Part shown: piece after piece, positions 8,890 through 17,306 of the stretch | How the letters are laid out: each line of letters opens with the position of its first letter | Numbering within the stretch: position 1 is the stretch's first letter | Origin: Streptomyces sp. NBC_00258 | Lineage (GTDB): Bacteria; Actinomycetota; Actinomycetes; Streptomycetales; Streptomycetaceae | Assembly (NCBI RefSeq): GCF_036182465.1 | Contig: NZ_CP108081.1 | Span: 1,860,001-1,924,000 of the forward strand | Direction of reading: 5' to 3' | Length of the DNA: 64,000 nt | Notes under the pieces: model-generated | What the model saw: the letters and a program-made list of their open reading frames with translations, nothing else | Databases searched by the model: none | Told to the model about the DNA's origin: nothing | Made by a program: the position numbers and the translations under genes

Positions 8890-9140
8890 GCCCGCTGTCA
8901 CGTTGCCCGCGCTGCGCGTCCGCGATGCGGTACCGGCTCTGCCTGCCGTCCAGGTAGGTACGGACCGCGCCCGCCGCGCTGCCGCCGACGGCGCCCGCTC
9001 TCGGATGTCCCCCACGAGCGCTGGTGTCCGCGTCTCCTGGCCCGGTATCACCTCCCCGGGCTCGGCGGTTGCGGTGCCCCCGCTGTCGCCGCGTCGGCAG
9101 GAACCGCCGAGACGACAAGTGCGGGCGCCGGTGGACTCCG
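8890..9140 (-). other. Gene-free stretch, possibly a decayed minus-strand gene
   Basis: No intact gene is visible. On the minus strand two frames carry protein-like pieces, GEVIPGQETRTPALVGDIRER in one and GAVRTYLDGRQSRYRIAD in another. Together with the terminator-like hairpin downstream, this hints at a frameshifted or truncated remnant. I cannot name the parent family. Confidence 0.25.
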
Positions 9141-9899
9141 CTAGAGGTTGTAGCCGCCGGACACCTCGATGTTCTGCGCGGTGATCCAACGGCTCTCCTC
9201 CGAGAGCAAGGAGGCGATCACCGGGCCGATGTCGTCGGATTCGCCGACCCTGCCCAGTGCCGTCTTCGCCGCGAGTGCCGGGATCACCTCGGGGAACCGC
9301 TCGAAGGCGTCGTCGGAGATCCGGGTGCGGGTGGAACCCGGTGCGACCGCGTTGACGCGGATGCCCCGCACGCTGAACTCCTTGGCCATGTAGCGGGTCA
9401 GCACGATCAGGCCGCCCTTCATCGACGCGTAGGCCGAGTAGCCGGGCTCAAGTCCCGACGTCATCGCCGAGTTGCTCGTCGTGTTGACGACGGCCCCGCC
9501 GTCGGACATCAACGGCAGCAGCGTCTGGGTCAGGAAGTACGGGCCCTTGAGCAGGACCCGCATGAACCGGTCGAAGAGTTCCTCGGTGGTGTCCTCGAAC
9601 ATCGCCATCTGCCCGAAGCCGGCGTTGTTGACGAGGTGGTCGAAGGTGTCGCGCTGCCAGGTGTCACGCAGCACGTCGATCACGGAAGTGCGGAAGGCGG
9701 GGAAGCTGCCGCTCTCACCGACGTCCAGCGGCAGCGCGACAGCCGTACCGCCTTCCTTCTCGATCGCCGCCACGGTGTCCAGGCCCCCTTGCCTGTTACC
9801 GCTGAAGGTCAGAATCACTCCGACCCCCCGCTTGGCGATCTGTATTGCCGCGCTCCGACCGATACCGGAACTGGCACCGGTGACAATGGCGACCTTCAT
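9141..9899 (-). CDS. SDR family NAD(P)-dependent oxidoreductase
   Basis: This is a classical 252-residue short-chain dehydrogenase. The cofactor motif TGASSGIG is at the N-terminus, NNAG marks the central strand, and the catalytic Ser, Tyr and Lys are in NTTSNSAMTS and YSAYASMK. It ends SGGYNL, as in 3-oxoacyl-ACP-reductase-like SDRs. The basic residue after the second strand (FSGNRQGG) suggests NADP. The start is the ATG at 9899, which follows GGAGG. An in-frame ATG at 9917 is less likely. It lies 166 bases downstream of a same-strand AraC regulator, and direct repeats in that gap may be the regulator's operator. Confidence 0.9.
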   Translation of the reverse strand: MKVAIVTGASSGIGRSAAIQIAKRGVGVILTFSGNRQGGLDTVAAIEKEGGTAVALPLDVGESGSFPAFRTSVIDVLRDTWQRDTFDHLVNNAGFGQMAMFEDTTEELFDRFMRVLLKGPYFLTQTLLPLMSDGGAVVNTTSNSAMTSGLEPGYSAYASMKGGLIVLTRYMAKEFSVRGIRVNAVAPGSTRTRISDDAFERFPEVIPALAAKTALGRVGESDDIGPVIASLLSEESRWITAQNIEVSGGYNL

Positions 9900-9940
9900 G
9901 ACGTGCCTCCTGCACATGAGTGGATCTATATTTGCCCACT

Positions 9941-9977
9941 GGGGAATCCGACAGGGAATTCAATGGGGAAATCCGAC
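9941..9977. promoter_or_regulatory. Direct repeats upstream of the SDR, candidate AraC-type operator
   Basis: GGGGAATCCGAC at 9941-9952 is repeated as GGGGAAATCCGAC at 9965-9977, about two helical turns apart. AraC-family activators bind tandem half-sites of this kind. The repeats lie 42 to 78 bases upstream of the SDR start codon. Confidence 0.45.
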
Positions 9978-10031
9978 TCATTCATGGAAGCACTCTGAAA
10001 CGGGAGGAAAGAAGAACAATTCTCCTGCCTC

Positions 10032-10048
10032 CTTGCACAATCCTCTTC
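10032..10048. repeat. Left copy of a 17-bp inverted repeat flanking the araC-type gene
   Basis: CTTGCACAATCCTCTTC here is the exact reverse complement of GAAGAGGATTGTGCAAG at 11013-11029. The two copies bracket the AraC-type regulator gene. They may be two operator copies in opposite orientation or the ends of a mobile or invertible segment. Confidence 0.7.
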
Positions 10049-10065
10049 CGTTGTGTTGCGCCCTG

Positions 10066-10971
10066 TCAGGGGAGGGCGGCCGCGGGGGTACGTACGGAGC
10101 GGCGCAGGCCGGCAGCGTCCTGGCTGGGTGGTGCGCCGAACTGGCGGCGGTACTCCCGGCTGAACTGCGACGGGTTGTCGTAGCCGACGCGCTGACCGAC
10201 CCCGGTGATGTCGTTGGGGTGGGTGGCCAGCAGCAGTCGGGCCTCCTGCAGCCGGATCTGCTTCTGGAACTGGATCGGGCTCATCGCGGTCACCGTCTGG
10301 AAGTTGCGGTAGAAGGCGGAGACGCTCATGCCGGAAAGCTGCGCCACGTCCTCGACCCTGAACGGTTGCGCGTAGTGCTCGCGGATCCATCGCACCGCCC
10401 GCGCGATGTGGCTGAGACTGCTGTCGGCCAGGCCCAACTGGCGTACGATGCCGCCTTGTTCGCCGGTGATCAGCCGCCACAGGATCTCGCGCTTCACGAG
10501 CGGCGCGAGCACCGCCCGGTCGCGTGGCTCGTCGAGCAGGCGCAACAGCCTGACCACGGCGTCGAGCAGCGGCTCGGGAGCGTCACTGACGGCGATGCCC
10601 GGCGGCGCGCTGCCGCCGGAGCGGGGGATGTCTCCCGCCCCCGCCTGCAACAGCAGCTCGGCGACAGCGGACGGCTCCAGCGTGAGCCCGAACCCCAGTG
10701 CCGGGTGCTCCGGAGTGGCCTCGGTGAAGTGGCCGGTCACCGGCAGGTCGACCGAGGTGACGAGGTACTGCCCGGCGCCGTACTCGTATACCCGCTCACC
10801 CAGCGCCAGGCGTTTCGCGCCCTGGGCGATGACCGCCAGCACCGTGCCGGACATCGACAGGGACGGTGGATCCGAGCGGTCGACCTTCGAGATCAGTACG
10901 CCGTCGATGGCGGTGGTCCAGTCCGGCCGCGCGTGCCGGACCAGCAGGGCTCGGAGCTCGTCGAGGTACAT
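10066..10971 (-). CDS. AraC family transcriptional regulator
   Basis: The 301-residue protein has an N-terminal AraC_N cupin-like domain (LISKVDRSDPPSLSMSGTVLAVIAQGAKRLALGERVYEYG) and a C-terminal double helix-turn-helix. The latter includes RVEDVAQLSGMSVSAFYRNF and DITGVGQRVGYDNPSQFSREYRR, ending near residue 285. This arrangement is typical of regulators that control an adjacent oxidoreductase. The SDR downstream on the same strand is the obvious target. The start is the ATG at 10971, close to a GAGG. A 17-bp inverted repeat brackets the gene. Confidence 0.92.
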   Translation of the reverse strand: MYLDELRALLVRHARPDWTTAIDGVLISKVDRSDPPSLSMSGTVLAVIAQGAKRLALGERVYEYGAGQYLVTSVDLPVTGHFTEATPEHPALGFGLTLEPSAVAELLLQAGAGDIPRSGGSAPPGIAVSDAPEPLLDAVVRLLRLLDEPRDRAVLAPLVKREILWRLITGEQGGIVRQLGLADSSLSHIARAVRWIREHYAQPFRVEDVAQLSGMSVSAFYRNFQTVTAMSPIQFQKQIRLQEARLLLATHPNDITGVGQRVGYDNPSQFSREYRRQFGAPPSQDAAGLRRSVRTPAAALP

Positions 10972-11012
10972 GCCTCAATTGCAGCACACGGTCGACCCTG
11001 TGCTCCCGAAGC

Positions 11013-11052
11013 GAAGAGGATTGTGCAAGCGATAGCGAGGATCGCTCTATCG
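11013..11052. promoter_or_regulatory. Right copy of the 17-bp repeat plus an adjacent palindrome in the araC promoter
   Basis: GAAGAGGATTGTGCAAG (11013-11029) is the inverted partner of 10032-10048. It is followed directly by a second inverted repeat at 11030-11052 (CGATAGCG and CGCTCTATCG, one extra base). Both lie 40 to 80 bases upstream of the AraC-type gene start. They are plausible regulator-binding sites. Confidence 0.5.
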
Positions 11053-11103
11053 TTTTCGCGGGTCACGACGATTGAATGGAATCAGCGGATTCGTGGAACA
11101 CGA

Positions 11104-11802
11104 TCAGCCGAGGACGAGCGGGAGTTTCGCGGCCAGTCCGCCCAGTTCGGTGTTCTCCGCGTCGGTCGGGGCACGCCGTCCGGTGCCGACCAGCAGCGCG
11201 TCCTTGTCGGAGAACGACGCGGGGAACGCGGACCCGGCGATCTTCTCCAGCATCTCACGGGACCGGGCGAGCCCCTCCGCGGGCGGTTCCGCCGCGCCCT
11301 GGAGGTGCGCGACCAGGTCGAGGTGGTGCAGCGTCCACTCAAGGACGTACGCACAGAGGTAGTCGCCCGTGGTGAGGACCTGGTCGCGGGTGCCCACCCG
11401 GCGCCCCGGGTCGGCGAGTTCGGCGGCGCGGCCGGCGGCGGAGCCGACGTCGTCCAGGTGGAACTTGAGCAGCCATGGCTCCCCGTAGGCGGCGGCCAGC
11501 CGGACGGTCAGCGCGTCGAGCGGGTCGTCCCCGGTCGGTGGCGTTTCGGCGACCTCCCAGTACGTCACCGCGTCGCGGGTCGGTTCCGCTTCGGCGGGCG
11601 TCACGAGAGTGATCAGGACGTCCTGAGCGTCGATGACCAGATGGCACACCAGGTCGCGCACGAGCCAGCCGGTACAGCCGGACGGCTGGGCGAAGTCCTC
11701 GTCCGGCAGTTCGGCGACCGCCGCGCGCAACGCCGTCCAGGAGCGTGAGAAGAGATGCACCTCGGCAAGGTAGTGCGGTGCCACGACGACGGACAAGCGC
11801 AT
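11104..11802 (-). CDS. Maleylpyruvate isomerase N-terminal/DinB-like protein
   Basis: The 232-residue product belongs to the DinB/MDMPI four-helix-bundle superfamily, many members of which use metal and mycothiol. The N-terminal helix (FSRSWTALRAAVAELPDEDF), SGCTGWLVRDLVCHLVIDAQD with its conserved Trp and His, and LEWTLHHLDLVAHL supply the expected metal-ligand histidines. A mycothiol-dependent transferase or isomerase role is possible, but the substrate is unknown. The start at 11802 gives MRLSVVVAPHY. The frame is open beyond it but overlaps the divergent kinase gene that starts at 11836. Confidence 0.75.
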   Translation of the reverse strand: MRLSVVVAPHYLAEVHLFSRSWTALRAAVAELPDEDFAQPSGCTGWLVRDLVCHLVIDAQDVLITLVTPAEAEPTRDAVTYWEVAETPPTGDDPLDALTVRLAAAYGEPWLLKFHLDDVGSAAGRAAELADPGRRVGTRDQVLTTGDYLCAYVLEWTLHHLDLVAHLQGAAEPPAEGLARSREMLEKIAGSAFPASFSDKDALLVGTGRRAPTDAENTELGGLAAKLPLVLG

Positions 11803-11835
11803 TTGGACGAGGGCGACATCGGTAGGGTGATCCCG

Positions 11836-12378
11836 ATGACGACGGCCTCCTCCTCCGCACAACTGGTCGTGCTGCGCGGCAACAGCGCGAGCGGCAAGAG
11901 TTCGGTGGCCGCCGGTCTGCGCGAACGATATGGGCGGGGTCTCGCCCTGGTGAGCCAGGACACCCTCCGCCGCGATGTGCTGCGCGAGCGCGACATCCCC
12001 GGCGGCGCGAACATCGGTCTGATCGACCTGACGGTCCGGCACGCCCTGGAACACGGCTTCCACACCGTGCTGGAAGGCATCTTGTCCGTCGCGCACTACG
12101 GCGAGATGCTGGCCCGGCTCCTGGCCGACCACCCGAACCGCGCCCACTGCTTCTACCTGGACGTCCCCTTCGAGGAGACCCTCGCCCGGCACGCCACCAA
12201 ACCGATCGCCCACACGGTCGGCGAAGACCAACTGCGCGACTGGTACCGGCCGCTGGACCTCCTGCCGGGCGACATCGAGACCGTGATTCCCGCAGGCAAC
12301 TCCCTCACCGAAACCGTGGATCAGGTCATGCACCGTTCCGGCCTGGCCGGACCGGCGGGGACACGGGGCACTCCTTGA
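11836..12378 (+). CDS. P-loop AAA family kinase/ATPase
   Basis: This is a 180-residue single-domain P-loop protein. The Walker A motif is LRGNSASGKSSVA, LVSQDTLRRDVLRE follows the second strand, and VLEGILS is near the Walker B position. The lid is FEETLARHATKP. The family resembles chloramphenicol-phosphotransferase-like and zeta-toxin-like small-molecule kinases annotated as AAA proteins. No antitoxin gene lies next to it, so a toxin role is not supported. The ATG at 11836 is used. The divergent DinB-like gene starts 33 bases away, so their promoters overlap. Confidence 0.8.
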   Translation: MTTASSSAQLVVLRGNSASGKSSVAAGLRERYGRGLALVSQDTLRRDVLRERDIPGGANIGLIDLTVRHALEHGFHTVLEGILSVAHYGEMLARLLADHPNRAHCFYLDVPFEETLARHATKPIAHTVGEDQLRDWYRPLDLLPGDIETVIPAGNSLTETVDQVMHRSGLAGPAGTRGTP

Positions 12379-12796
12379 GCGCCGGGGCGGATGTGGCGTC
12401 GGCGAGGCGCGCGGCGACCCTGGCGCGCCTTTGAGTGCCCCAACTCACAAGGCGCCCGGGCCCCCTCACGGAACAAGCGGGGACGGCCGGCCGTTCATCT
12501 GTATGTGGCTGCGGAGGGGACAGTGTCCCCGGGCCTCACCTCAAGCCCATGGGGACGATCGTTCGGCTGAAGCCCCATGGAGCACCCCGCCGAGAGGCGA
12601 CCGCCCTCCGCACGCCACGACCTACGGCCCCGGCTGGTCTCCCCCGTCCAGTCGGGGCTTTCCCCTGTGTGCGGTGCGCCCCCGCACGGCGGTGACACAG
12701 TGACTCGGACGGCACTGTCCGTGGCCGCTGGCGGCTGAGCGGCTGCCGTGACAGGGTCGGCGTGCTCGTGAACAGGTCGTTGGTAAGGGGAAGTTC
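12379..12796. other. Gene-free stretch containing one terminator-like hairpin
   Basis: I find no supported gene in these 418 bases. Short open frames on both strands lack ribosome sites and protein-like composition. The only clear structure is the hairpin at 12627-12658. Confidence 0.5.
12627..12658 (+). terminator. Rho-independent-like terminator
   Basis: GCCCCGGCTGG pairs with CCAGTCGGGGC (11 bp, one G-U wobble) around a 10-base loop and is followed by TTTCCCC. It lies downstream of the P-loop kinase gene. Confidence 0.6.
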
Positions 12797-13372
12797 GTGG
12801 ACACGCAGATCTGGGACACGCTGGTCGAGTCGATGAAGAACGCGTACACCGCGGGTCTGAGCGAAGGAGCGGTGCCCCGCCCGGTCATCCTGCCGCTGGT
12901 GCGCGGCGAACTCGTCGGCCTGATCCGGGTACGCCCGACGAGCGTCGGCAGGGACGCGCAGACCGGCATCGCACAGCTCTCGAACATCGCCGCGGCGGCC
13001 GGCGCCGACGAAGTCGTCCTCGTCTGGGAGACCCACGACGTCGCCACCGCCTGTCAGCTGCCGGTCACCGGCCCGGCGCCCTGTCTGAACATGGTGCACG
13101 CCACGAAGGACGGCGGCCACGTGCTCCACCAGCTCCCCTACAACGAGCAGCCTTCGCCCCACTCCCCCGAAGACCAGGCGTCGGCCGCACCCCACTGGCT
13201 TCCCGCTCCCGAGCCGCAGTCGGGCGGCGAGCTGGTCCCGCCGATCCGGGCCGCTGTCGACTTCTCCTTCACTCCGCTGGAGATGGACCACCCCTCCCCC
13301 TTCGGCGTCACCGTCGTCCTGATGGAAGAGGACGGCTACGACATCCGCCTCACGGACACGTTCACTCCCTGA
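12797..13372 (+). CDS. Hypothetical protein, 191 residues
   Basis: A GTG at 12797 preceded by AAGGGGAAG opens this frame. The product is acidic and soluble, with no signal peptide or membrane segment. The first ~85 residues (VILPLVRGELVGLIRVRP, DEVVLVWETHDVATACQLP) look like a compact alpha/beta domain. A Pro/Ser-rich linker (NEQPSPHSPEDQASAAPHW) and a short C-terminal piece follow. I do not recognise the family. Nothing nearby is co-oriented within operon distance. The next gene, argG, appears to have its own promoter. Confidence 0.7.
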   Translation: MDTQIWDTLVESMKNAYTAGLSEGAVPRPVILPLVRGELVGLIRVRPTSVGRDAQTGIAQLSNIAAAAGADEVVLVWETHDVATACQLPVTGPAPCLNMVHATKDGGHVLHQLPYNEQPSPHSPEDQASAAPHWLPAPEPQSGGELVPPIRAAVDFSFTPLEMDHPSPFGVTVVLMEEDGYDIRLTDTFTP

Positions 13373-13455
13373 CGTCACCGCGGGTAACCCCTGACGGCAT
13401 CCACGGGCCATCCTGAGCTTTCTCGACCAGCGACAAAGGGCTGCCCCACATCAGC

Positions 13456-13491
13456 TTTGTATGATCATGCGTCGTGGTGCATACTCTTCCT
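13456..13491 (+). promoter_or_regulatory. argG promoter with candidate paired ArgR boxes, possibly leaderless
   Basis: TTTGTATGATCATGCGT and the adjacent TGGTGCATACTCTTCC resemble the paired imperfect palindromes (core TGCAT) bound by ArgR. TATGAT at 13460-13465 fits a -10 box. It would place transcription start near 13472-13474, about 20 bases before the argG ATG or directly at an in-frame GTG. No Shine-Dalgarno sequence precedes either start. Confidence 0.5.
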
Positions 13492-14946
13492 ATGTCTAAG
13501 GTCCTCACCTCCCTGCCCACCGGCGAGCGCGTCGGTATCGCCTTCTCGGGCGGACTCGACACCTCGGTCGCGGTCGCCTGGATGCGCGACAAGGGCGCCG
13601 TCCCCTGCACGTACACCGCCGACATCGGCCAGTACGACGAGCCCGACATCGCCTCGGTGCCCGGCCGTGCGCAGGCCTACGGTGCGGAGATCGCGCGCCT
13701 GGTCGACTGCCGGGCCGCGCTGGTCGAGGAGGGCCTGGCCGCCCTCACCTGTGGCGCGTTCCACATCCGCTCGGGCGGGCGCGCGTACTTCAACACGACC
13801 CCTCTCGGCCGCGCCGTCACCGGCACACTGCTGGTGCGGGCGATGCTTGAGGACGACGTACAGATCTGGGGCGACGGCTCGACCTTCAAGGGCAACGACA
13901 TCGAGCGGTTCTACCGCTACGGCCTGCTCGCCAACCCGCACCTGCGGATCTACAAGCCCTGGCTGGACGCGGACTTCGTGACCGAGCTCGGCGGCCGCAA
14001 GGAAATGTCGGAGTGGCTGCTCGCCCACGGCCTGCCCTACCGGGACAGCACGGAGAAGGCGTACTCCACCGACGCCAACATCTGGGGCGCCACCCACGAG
14101 GCCAAGACGCTTGAGCACCTGGACACCGGCGTGGAGACCGTCGAACCGATCATGGGCGTGCGGTTCTGGGACCCCGAGGTCGAGATCCTCACCGAGGACG
14201 TGACGATCGGCTTCGACCAGGGCCGCCCGGTGACGATCAACGGCAAGGAGTTCGACTCCGCCGTCGACCTGGTCATGGAGGCCAACGCCATCGGCGGCCG
14301 GCACGGCCTCGGCATGTCCGACCAGATCGAGAACCGCATCATCGAGGCGAAGAGCCGCGGCATCTACGAGGCGCCCGGCATGGCCCTCCTGCACGCCGCG
14401 TACGAGCGTCTCGTCAACGCCATCCACAACGAGGACACCCTGGCCCAGTACTACAACGAGGGCCGGCGCCTCGGCCGGTTGATGTACGAGGGCCGCTGGC
14501 TGGACCCGCAGGCACTGATGGTGCGCGAGTCACTGCAGCGCTGGGTCGGCGCGGCCGTCACCGGCGAGGTGACACTGCGGCTGCGGCGCGGCGAGGACTA
14601 CTCGCTCCTCGACACCACGGGCCCGGCGTTCAGTTACCACCCGGACAAGCTGTCCATGGAGCGTACCGAGGACTCGGCGTTCGGCCCGGTGGACCGGATC
14701 GGCCAGCTCACCATGCGCAACCTCGACATCGCCGACTCGCGCGCCAAGCTGGAGCAGTACGCCGTCCTCGGCCTGATCGGCACCGGCAGTCCCGCCATCG
14801 GTGCCGATCAGGCGGCCGCGACCGGGCTGATCGGCACCATGCCGGAGATGCCGGAGGGCGGTGCCGAGGCCATCGCCTCCCGCGGCGAGGTCTCCGAGGA
14901 GGACGCGCTGCTGGACCGTGCCGCGATGGAGTCCGGCACGGACTGA
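13492..14946 (+). CDS. argG: Argininosuccinate synthase
   Basis: The enzyme joins citrulline and aspartate using ATP, the penultimate step of arginine biosynthesis in the cytosol. The 484-residue product is the long (E. coli-like, type 2) form. The ATP pyrophosphatase loop is AFSGGLDTSVAVAWM, with DIGQYDEPD and the substrate-binding GDGSTFKGNDIERFYRY following. MSKVLTSLPTGERVGIAF at the ATG at 13492 matches relatives. An in-frame GTG at 13474 would add six residues. No other arg genes are adjacent. A candidate ArgR operator lies upstream, and a very strong terminator follows. Confidence 0.96.
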   Translation: MSKVLTSLPTGERVGIAFSGGLDTSVAVAWMRDKGAVPCTYTADIGQYDEPDIASVPGRAQAYGAEIARLVDCRAALVEEGLAALTCGAFHIRSGGRAYFNTTPLGRAVTGTLLVRAMLEDDVQIWGDGSTFKGNDIERFYRYGLLANPHLRIYKPWLDADFVTELGGRKEMSEWLLAHGLPYRDSTEKAYSTDANIWGATHEAKTLEHLDTGVETVEPIMGVRFWDPEVEILTEDVTIGFDQGRPVTINGKEFDSAVDLVMEANAIGGRHGLGMSDQIENRIIEAKSRGIYEAPGMALLHAAYERLVNAIHNEDTLAQYYNEGRRLGRLMYEGRWLDPQALMVRESLQRWVGAAVTGEVTLRLRRGEDYSLLDTTGPAFSYHPDKLSMERTEDSAFGPVDRIGQLTMRNLDIADSRAKLEQYAVLGLIGTGSPAIGADQAAATGLIGTMPEMPEGGAEAIASRGEVSEEDALLDRAAMESGTD

Positions 14947-14978
14947 CCGTCCAGGGAGGCGCACCACACCACTTGAAA

Positions 14979-15013
14979 GGGCCGGCCCGACGCCAACTGC
15001 GTCGGGCCGGCCC
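14979..15013 (+). terminator. argG terminator
   Basis: A perfect 15-bp stem (GGGCCGGCCCGACGC and its complement) with loop CAACT is preceded by AAA and followed by TTCTCG. It begins 33 bases after the argG stop. Confidence 0.9.
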
Positions 15014-15242
15014 TTCTCGTTCCCGCGTCTCGTTCACCTTGAAGGTTGAAATTGAGACATCACGTGCTGGAGGTGCTGACGCCACCTGAGTGCACTCTTT
15101 CCCAGGCATATGCAGCGCAAGGCAGTTGTGTCCAGGTCGTGGATCCTCGAGACAAGCCTGGACACAGTGAGGATCATGGCGTGGATGATGCGAGTACCAT
15201 CCGGCGTCAGCACCACACAATGCAGGAGGAGAGGTAGCTGCC

Positions 15243-15866
15243 ATGTCCGAAGTCGAGTCAGCGACCACGGAACTCAAGACGCAGTACGCCGCTCAGGTGG
15301 CTGCGGACCTTGAGCGCAACACCAAGGAACAGGAACGTATCGGCGCCGAAGTGGCCGCGCTTCAGGAGCAGTTGAGTGCCCTGGAGCACGACCAGTCCCT
15401 GCTGGCGAACCTGCAGCGGACGCTGGGCACCGAGAGCCTGGAACAAGCGGGTTCGAGCGAGAAGGACAGTGTCCCGGCCAAGCCTTCGCTGCCGCGACAG
15501 GCCTCGGCCGAGTCCAAGCCGGGCAGGCGCAAGAAGGCAACTGCCTCGAAGCCGAAGAAGGCCGCAGCCAAGACCCCCGAGACGAAGGCGTCCGCACCCG
15601 CGGCCAAGCTGCCCACTCTCGTGGAGCTGATCCACAACCACCTCGGACGGCAGTCCGAACCGCGGTCCTCCGCGGAGATCAGCACCGCGCTCGCCCAGGC
15701 CCACCCCGACCGCGACATCAAGCCCAAGGTCGTGCGCACCACGGTGGAAGGGCTCGTCGCCAAGGGCCATGTCCAGCGCACCAAGCAGGGCTCGTCCGTC
15801 TTCTACACGGCGGCCGAGACATCCGCGGCGGACAACTCCGCGGAGCAGGAGCCGGTCACCGCCTGA
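15243..15866 (+). CDS. Coiled-coil/winged-helix protein with Lys-Ala-rich linker
   Basis: The 207-residue product has three parts. Residues 1-65 form a predicted coiled coil (ELKTQYAAQVAADLERN, AEVAALQEQLSALEHD). Residues 75-120 are a basic linker (RRKKATASKPKKAAAKTP) like those of histone-like proteins. Residues 122-190 look like a winged helix: LPTLVELIHNHLGRQ, SAEISTALAQAHPD, VVRTTVEGLVAKGHVQRT, then a beta wing at GSSVFYTA. This suggests a DNA-binding oligomer. The role is unknown, although similar architectures occur across Streptomyces. GGAGGAGAGG precedes the ATG at 15243. Confidence 0.8.
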   Translation: MSEVESATTELKTQYAAQVAADLERNTKEQERIGAEVAALQEQLSALEHDQSLLANLQRTLGTESLEQAGSSEKDSVPAKPSLPRQASAESKPGRRKKATASKPKKAAAKTPETKASAPAAKLPTLVELIHNHLGRQSEPRSSAEISTALAQAHPDRDIKPKVVRTTVEGLVAKGHVQRTKQGSSVFYTAAETSAADNSAEQEPVTA

Positions 15867-16364
15867 CCGCCGCCCTGTCGGGTGACACGGCCGGGGTGAC
15901 ACGTCTCACTCCACCGTGGGTGCAGGTGGCACAGCGGCGGCCGGACGCGGCCGCCGCCCGGCGGGCAACACAACATCCCTGGGCCACCACACCATGGCGG
16001 TCGACAGGCTGACCCGCGATGCCTTGTTGACAGTACCCAGCGGAACTCACACACTCATCGGTATGACCGGACACTGGTTCGACACGACGGGGCCGCTGCG
16101 CGTCCCGGATCGGACCGGGTGCGAGCGCTCAGGCCGCTAGCCGGGCAGCTGCCGAGCCGTTCGCTCGCCGCGCCCCCGCCCTGACAGTGCCGGTCTTCCT
16201 TCCTCATGGTCCGGAACGACTCCCACTTCCTCATGGCCTGGACGACTCCCCGGTGCACGTTCGCACCGCGTCGCTGAACTCCTCCGTTCGCGGCAGGCGA
16301 GGGCACGCGCACTCAGCAACCCGCCTTCTGCCACCGGAAGTACGCATTCGAGGAGTTGGAAGCC
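15867..16364. other. Gene-free stretch with one GC-rich hairpin
   Basis: No supported gene lies in this ~500-base interval. A perfect 10-bp hairpin at 15934-15957 (GCGGCGGCCG and CGGCCGCCGC, loop GACG) may terminate the upstream gene. The remainder must contain the promoter of the dioxygenase gene. Confidence 0.45.
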
Positions 16365-17306
16365 ATGACTGTCATGAGCGCCGGGCCGCAGCCCGCACTG
16401 CGCGAGGCCCGCGTACCCGAGGGCGGGATGTACGAGGGCGCACGCGTCCTGCGCCGCCTGCCCGAGGGATGGGAGGAGCGCCCGTACGAACACTTCGAGG
16501 TCGTGCCGCAAGGGCGCACGATCGGGGCGGAGATACGCGGCCTCAGTCTCGCGCGGCCGTTCGGAGACGCGCTGCGCGAGGAGGTGAACCGGGCACTGCT
16601 GGAGTGGAAGGTGCTGTTCTTCCGCGGCCAGCGGCTGACATCCGCGCAGCAGCGTGACTTCGCCCGGCAGTGGGGGGAGTTGGAGACCAACCCCCTGCTC
16701 GCCCAGGGCTCCAGCGAGGATGTCGTCCGCTTCGACAAGGGCAGTGGGTCCACGCCGACCTTCGAGAACGTCTGGCATGCCGATGTGACCTTCCGGGAGC
16801 GGCCCGCGCTCGGCGCGGTGCTTCAACTGCACGAGGTCCCGCCGCTCGGCGGGGACACCATGTGGGCCGACATGGCCGCCGCCTACGACAACCTGCCGCA
16901 GGAGGTGAAGGACCGCGTCGACGGGGCCACCGCCGTGCACGACTTCATCCCCGGCTTCGCCCGCTTCTACCCGCCCGAGCGGCTCGTACCGCTCCAGGAC
17001 ACCTTTCCGCCCGTGGAGCACCCGGTGGTGCGCACCCACCCGGAGACAGGGCGGCGACTGCTCTTCGTCAACACCTCGTTCACCACACGGATCTCCGGCA
17101 TGGACCGCGAGGAGAGCGACCGGCTGCTGCGCTACCTCACACAGCAGGCCCATGTACCGGAGTACCAGGTGCGGTTCCGGTGGCAGCCGGGCGATGTCGC
17201 CTTCTGGGACAACCGCGCGACCCAGCACTACGCGGTGAACGACTACGCGCCGCACCCTCGGGTGGCGGAACGGGTCGCCATCGCGGGCGACCGGCCGTAC
17301 GCATAG
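16365..17306 (+). CDS. TauD/TfdA family Fe(II)/2-oxoglutarate dioxygenase
   Basis: The 313-residue product has the double-stranded beta-helix of TauD-like oxygenases. WHADVTF supplies the first metal His and Asp, WDNRATQHYAVNDY supplies the distal His, and RVAERVAIAGDRP contains the 2-oxoglutarate-binding Arg. Taurine or alkyl-sulfate-type substrates are common in the family, but nothing here identifies the substrate. The ATG at 16365 sits 9 bases after GAGGAG. An in-frame TTG at 16356 overlaps that site and is rejected. The gene stands alone. Confidence 0.9.
   Translation: MTVMSAGPQPALREARVPEGGMYEGARVLRRLPEGWEERPYEHFEVVPQGRTIGAEIRGLSLARPFGDALREEVNRALLEWKVLFFRGQRLTSAQQRDFARQWGELETNPLLAQGSSEDVVRFDKGSGSTPTFENVWHADVTFRERPALGAVLQLHEVPPLGGDTMWADMAAAYDNLPQEVKDRVDGATAVHDFIPGFARFYPPERLVPLQDTFPPVEHPVVRTHPETGRRLLFVNTSFTTRISGMDREESDRLLRYLTQQAHVPEYQVRFRWQPGDVAFWDNRATQHYAVNDYAPHPRVAERVAIAGDRPYA

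Noticed and set aside
11836..12378. Zeta-toxin-like toxin-antitoxin module
   Set aside because: The P-loop kinase fits loosely, but there is no small antitoxin gene beside it. The divergent gene is a DinB-like protein.
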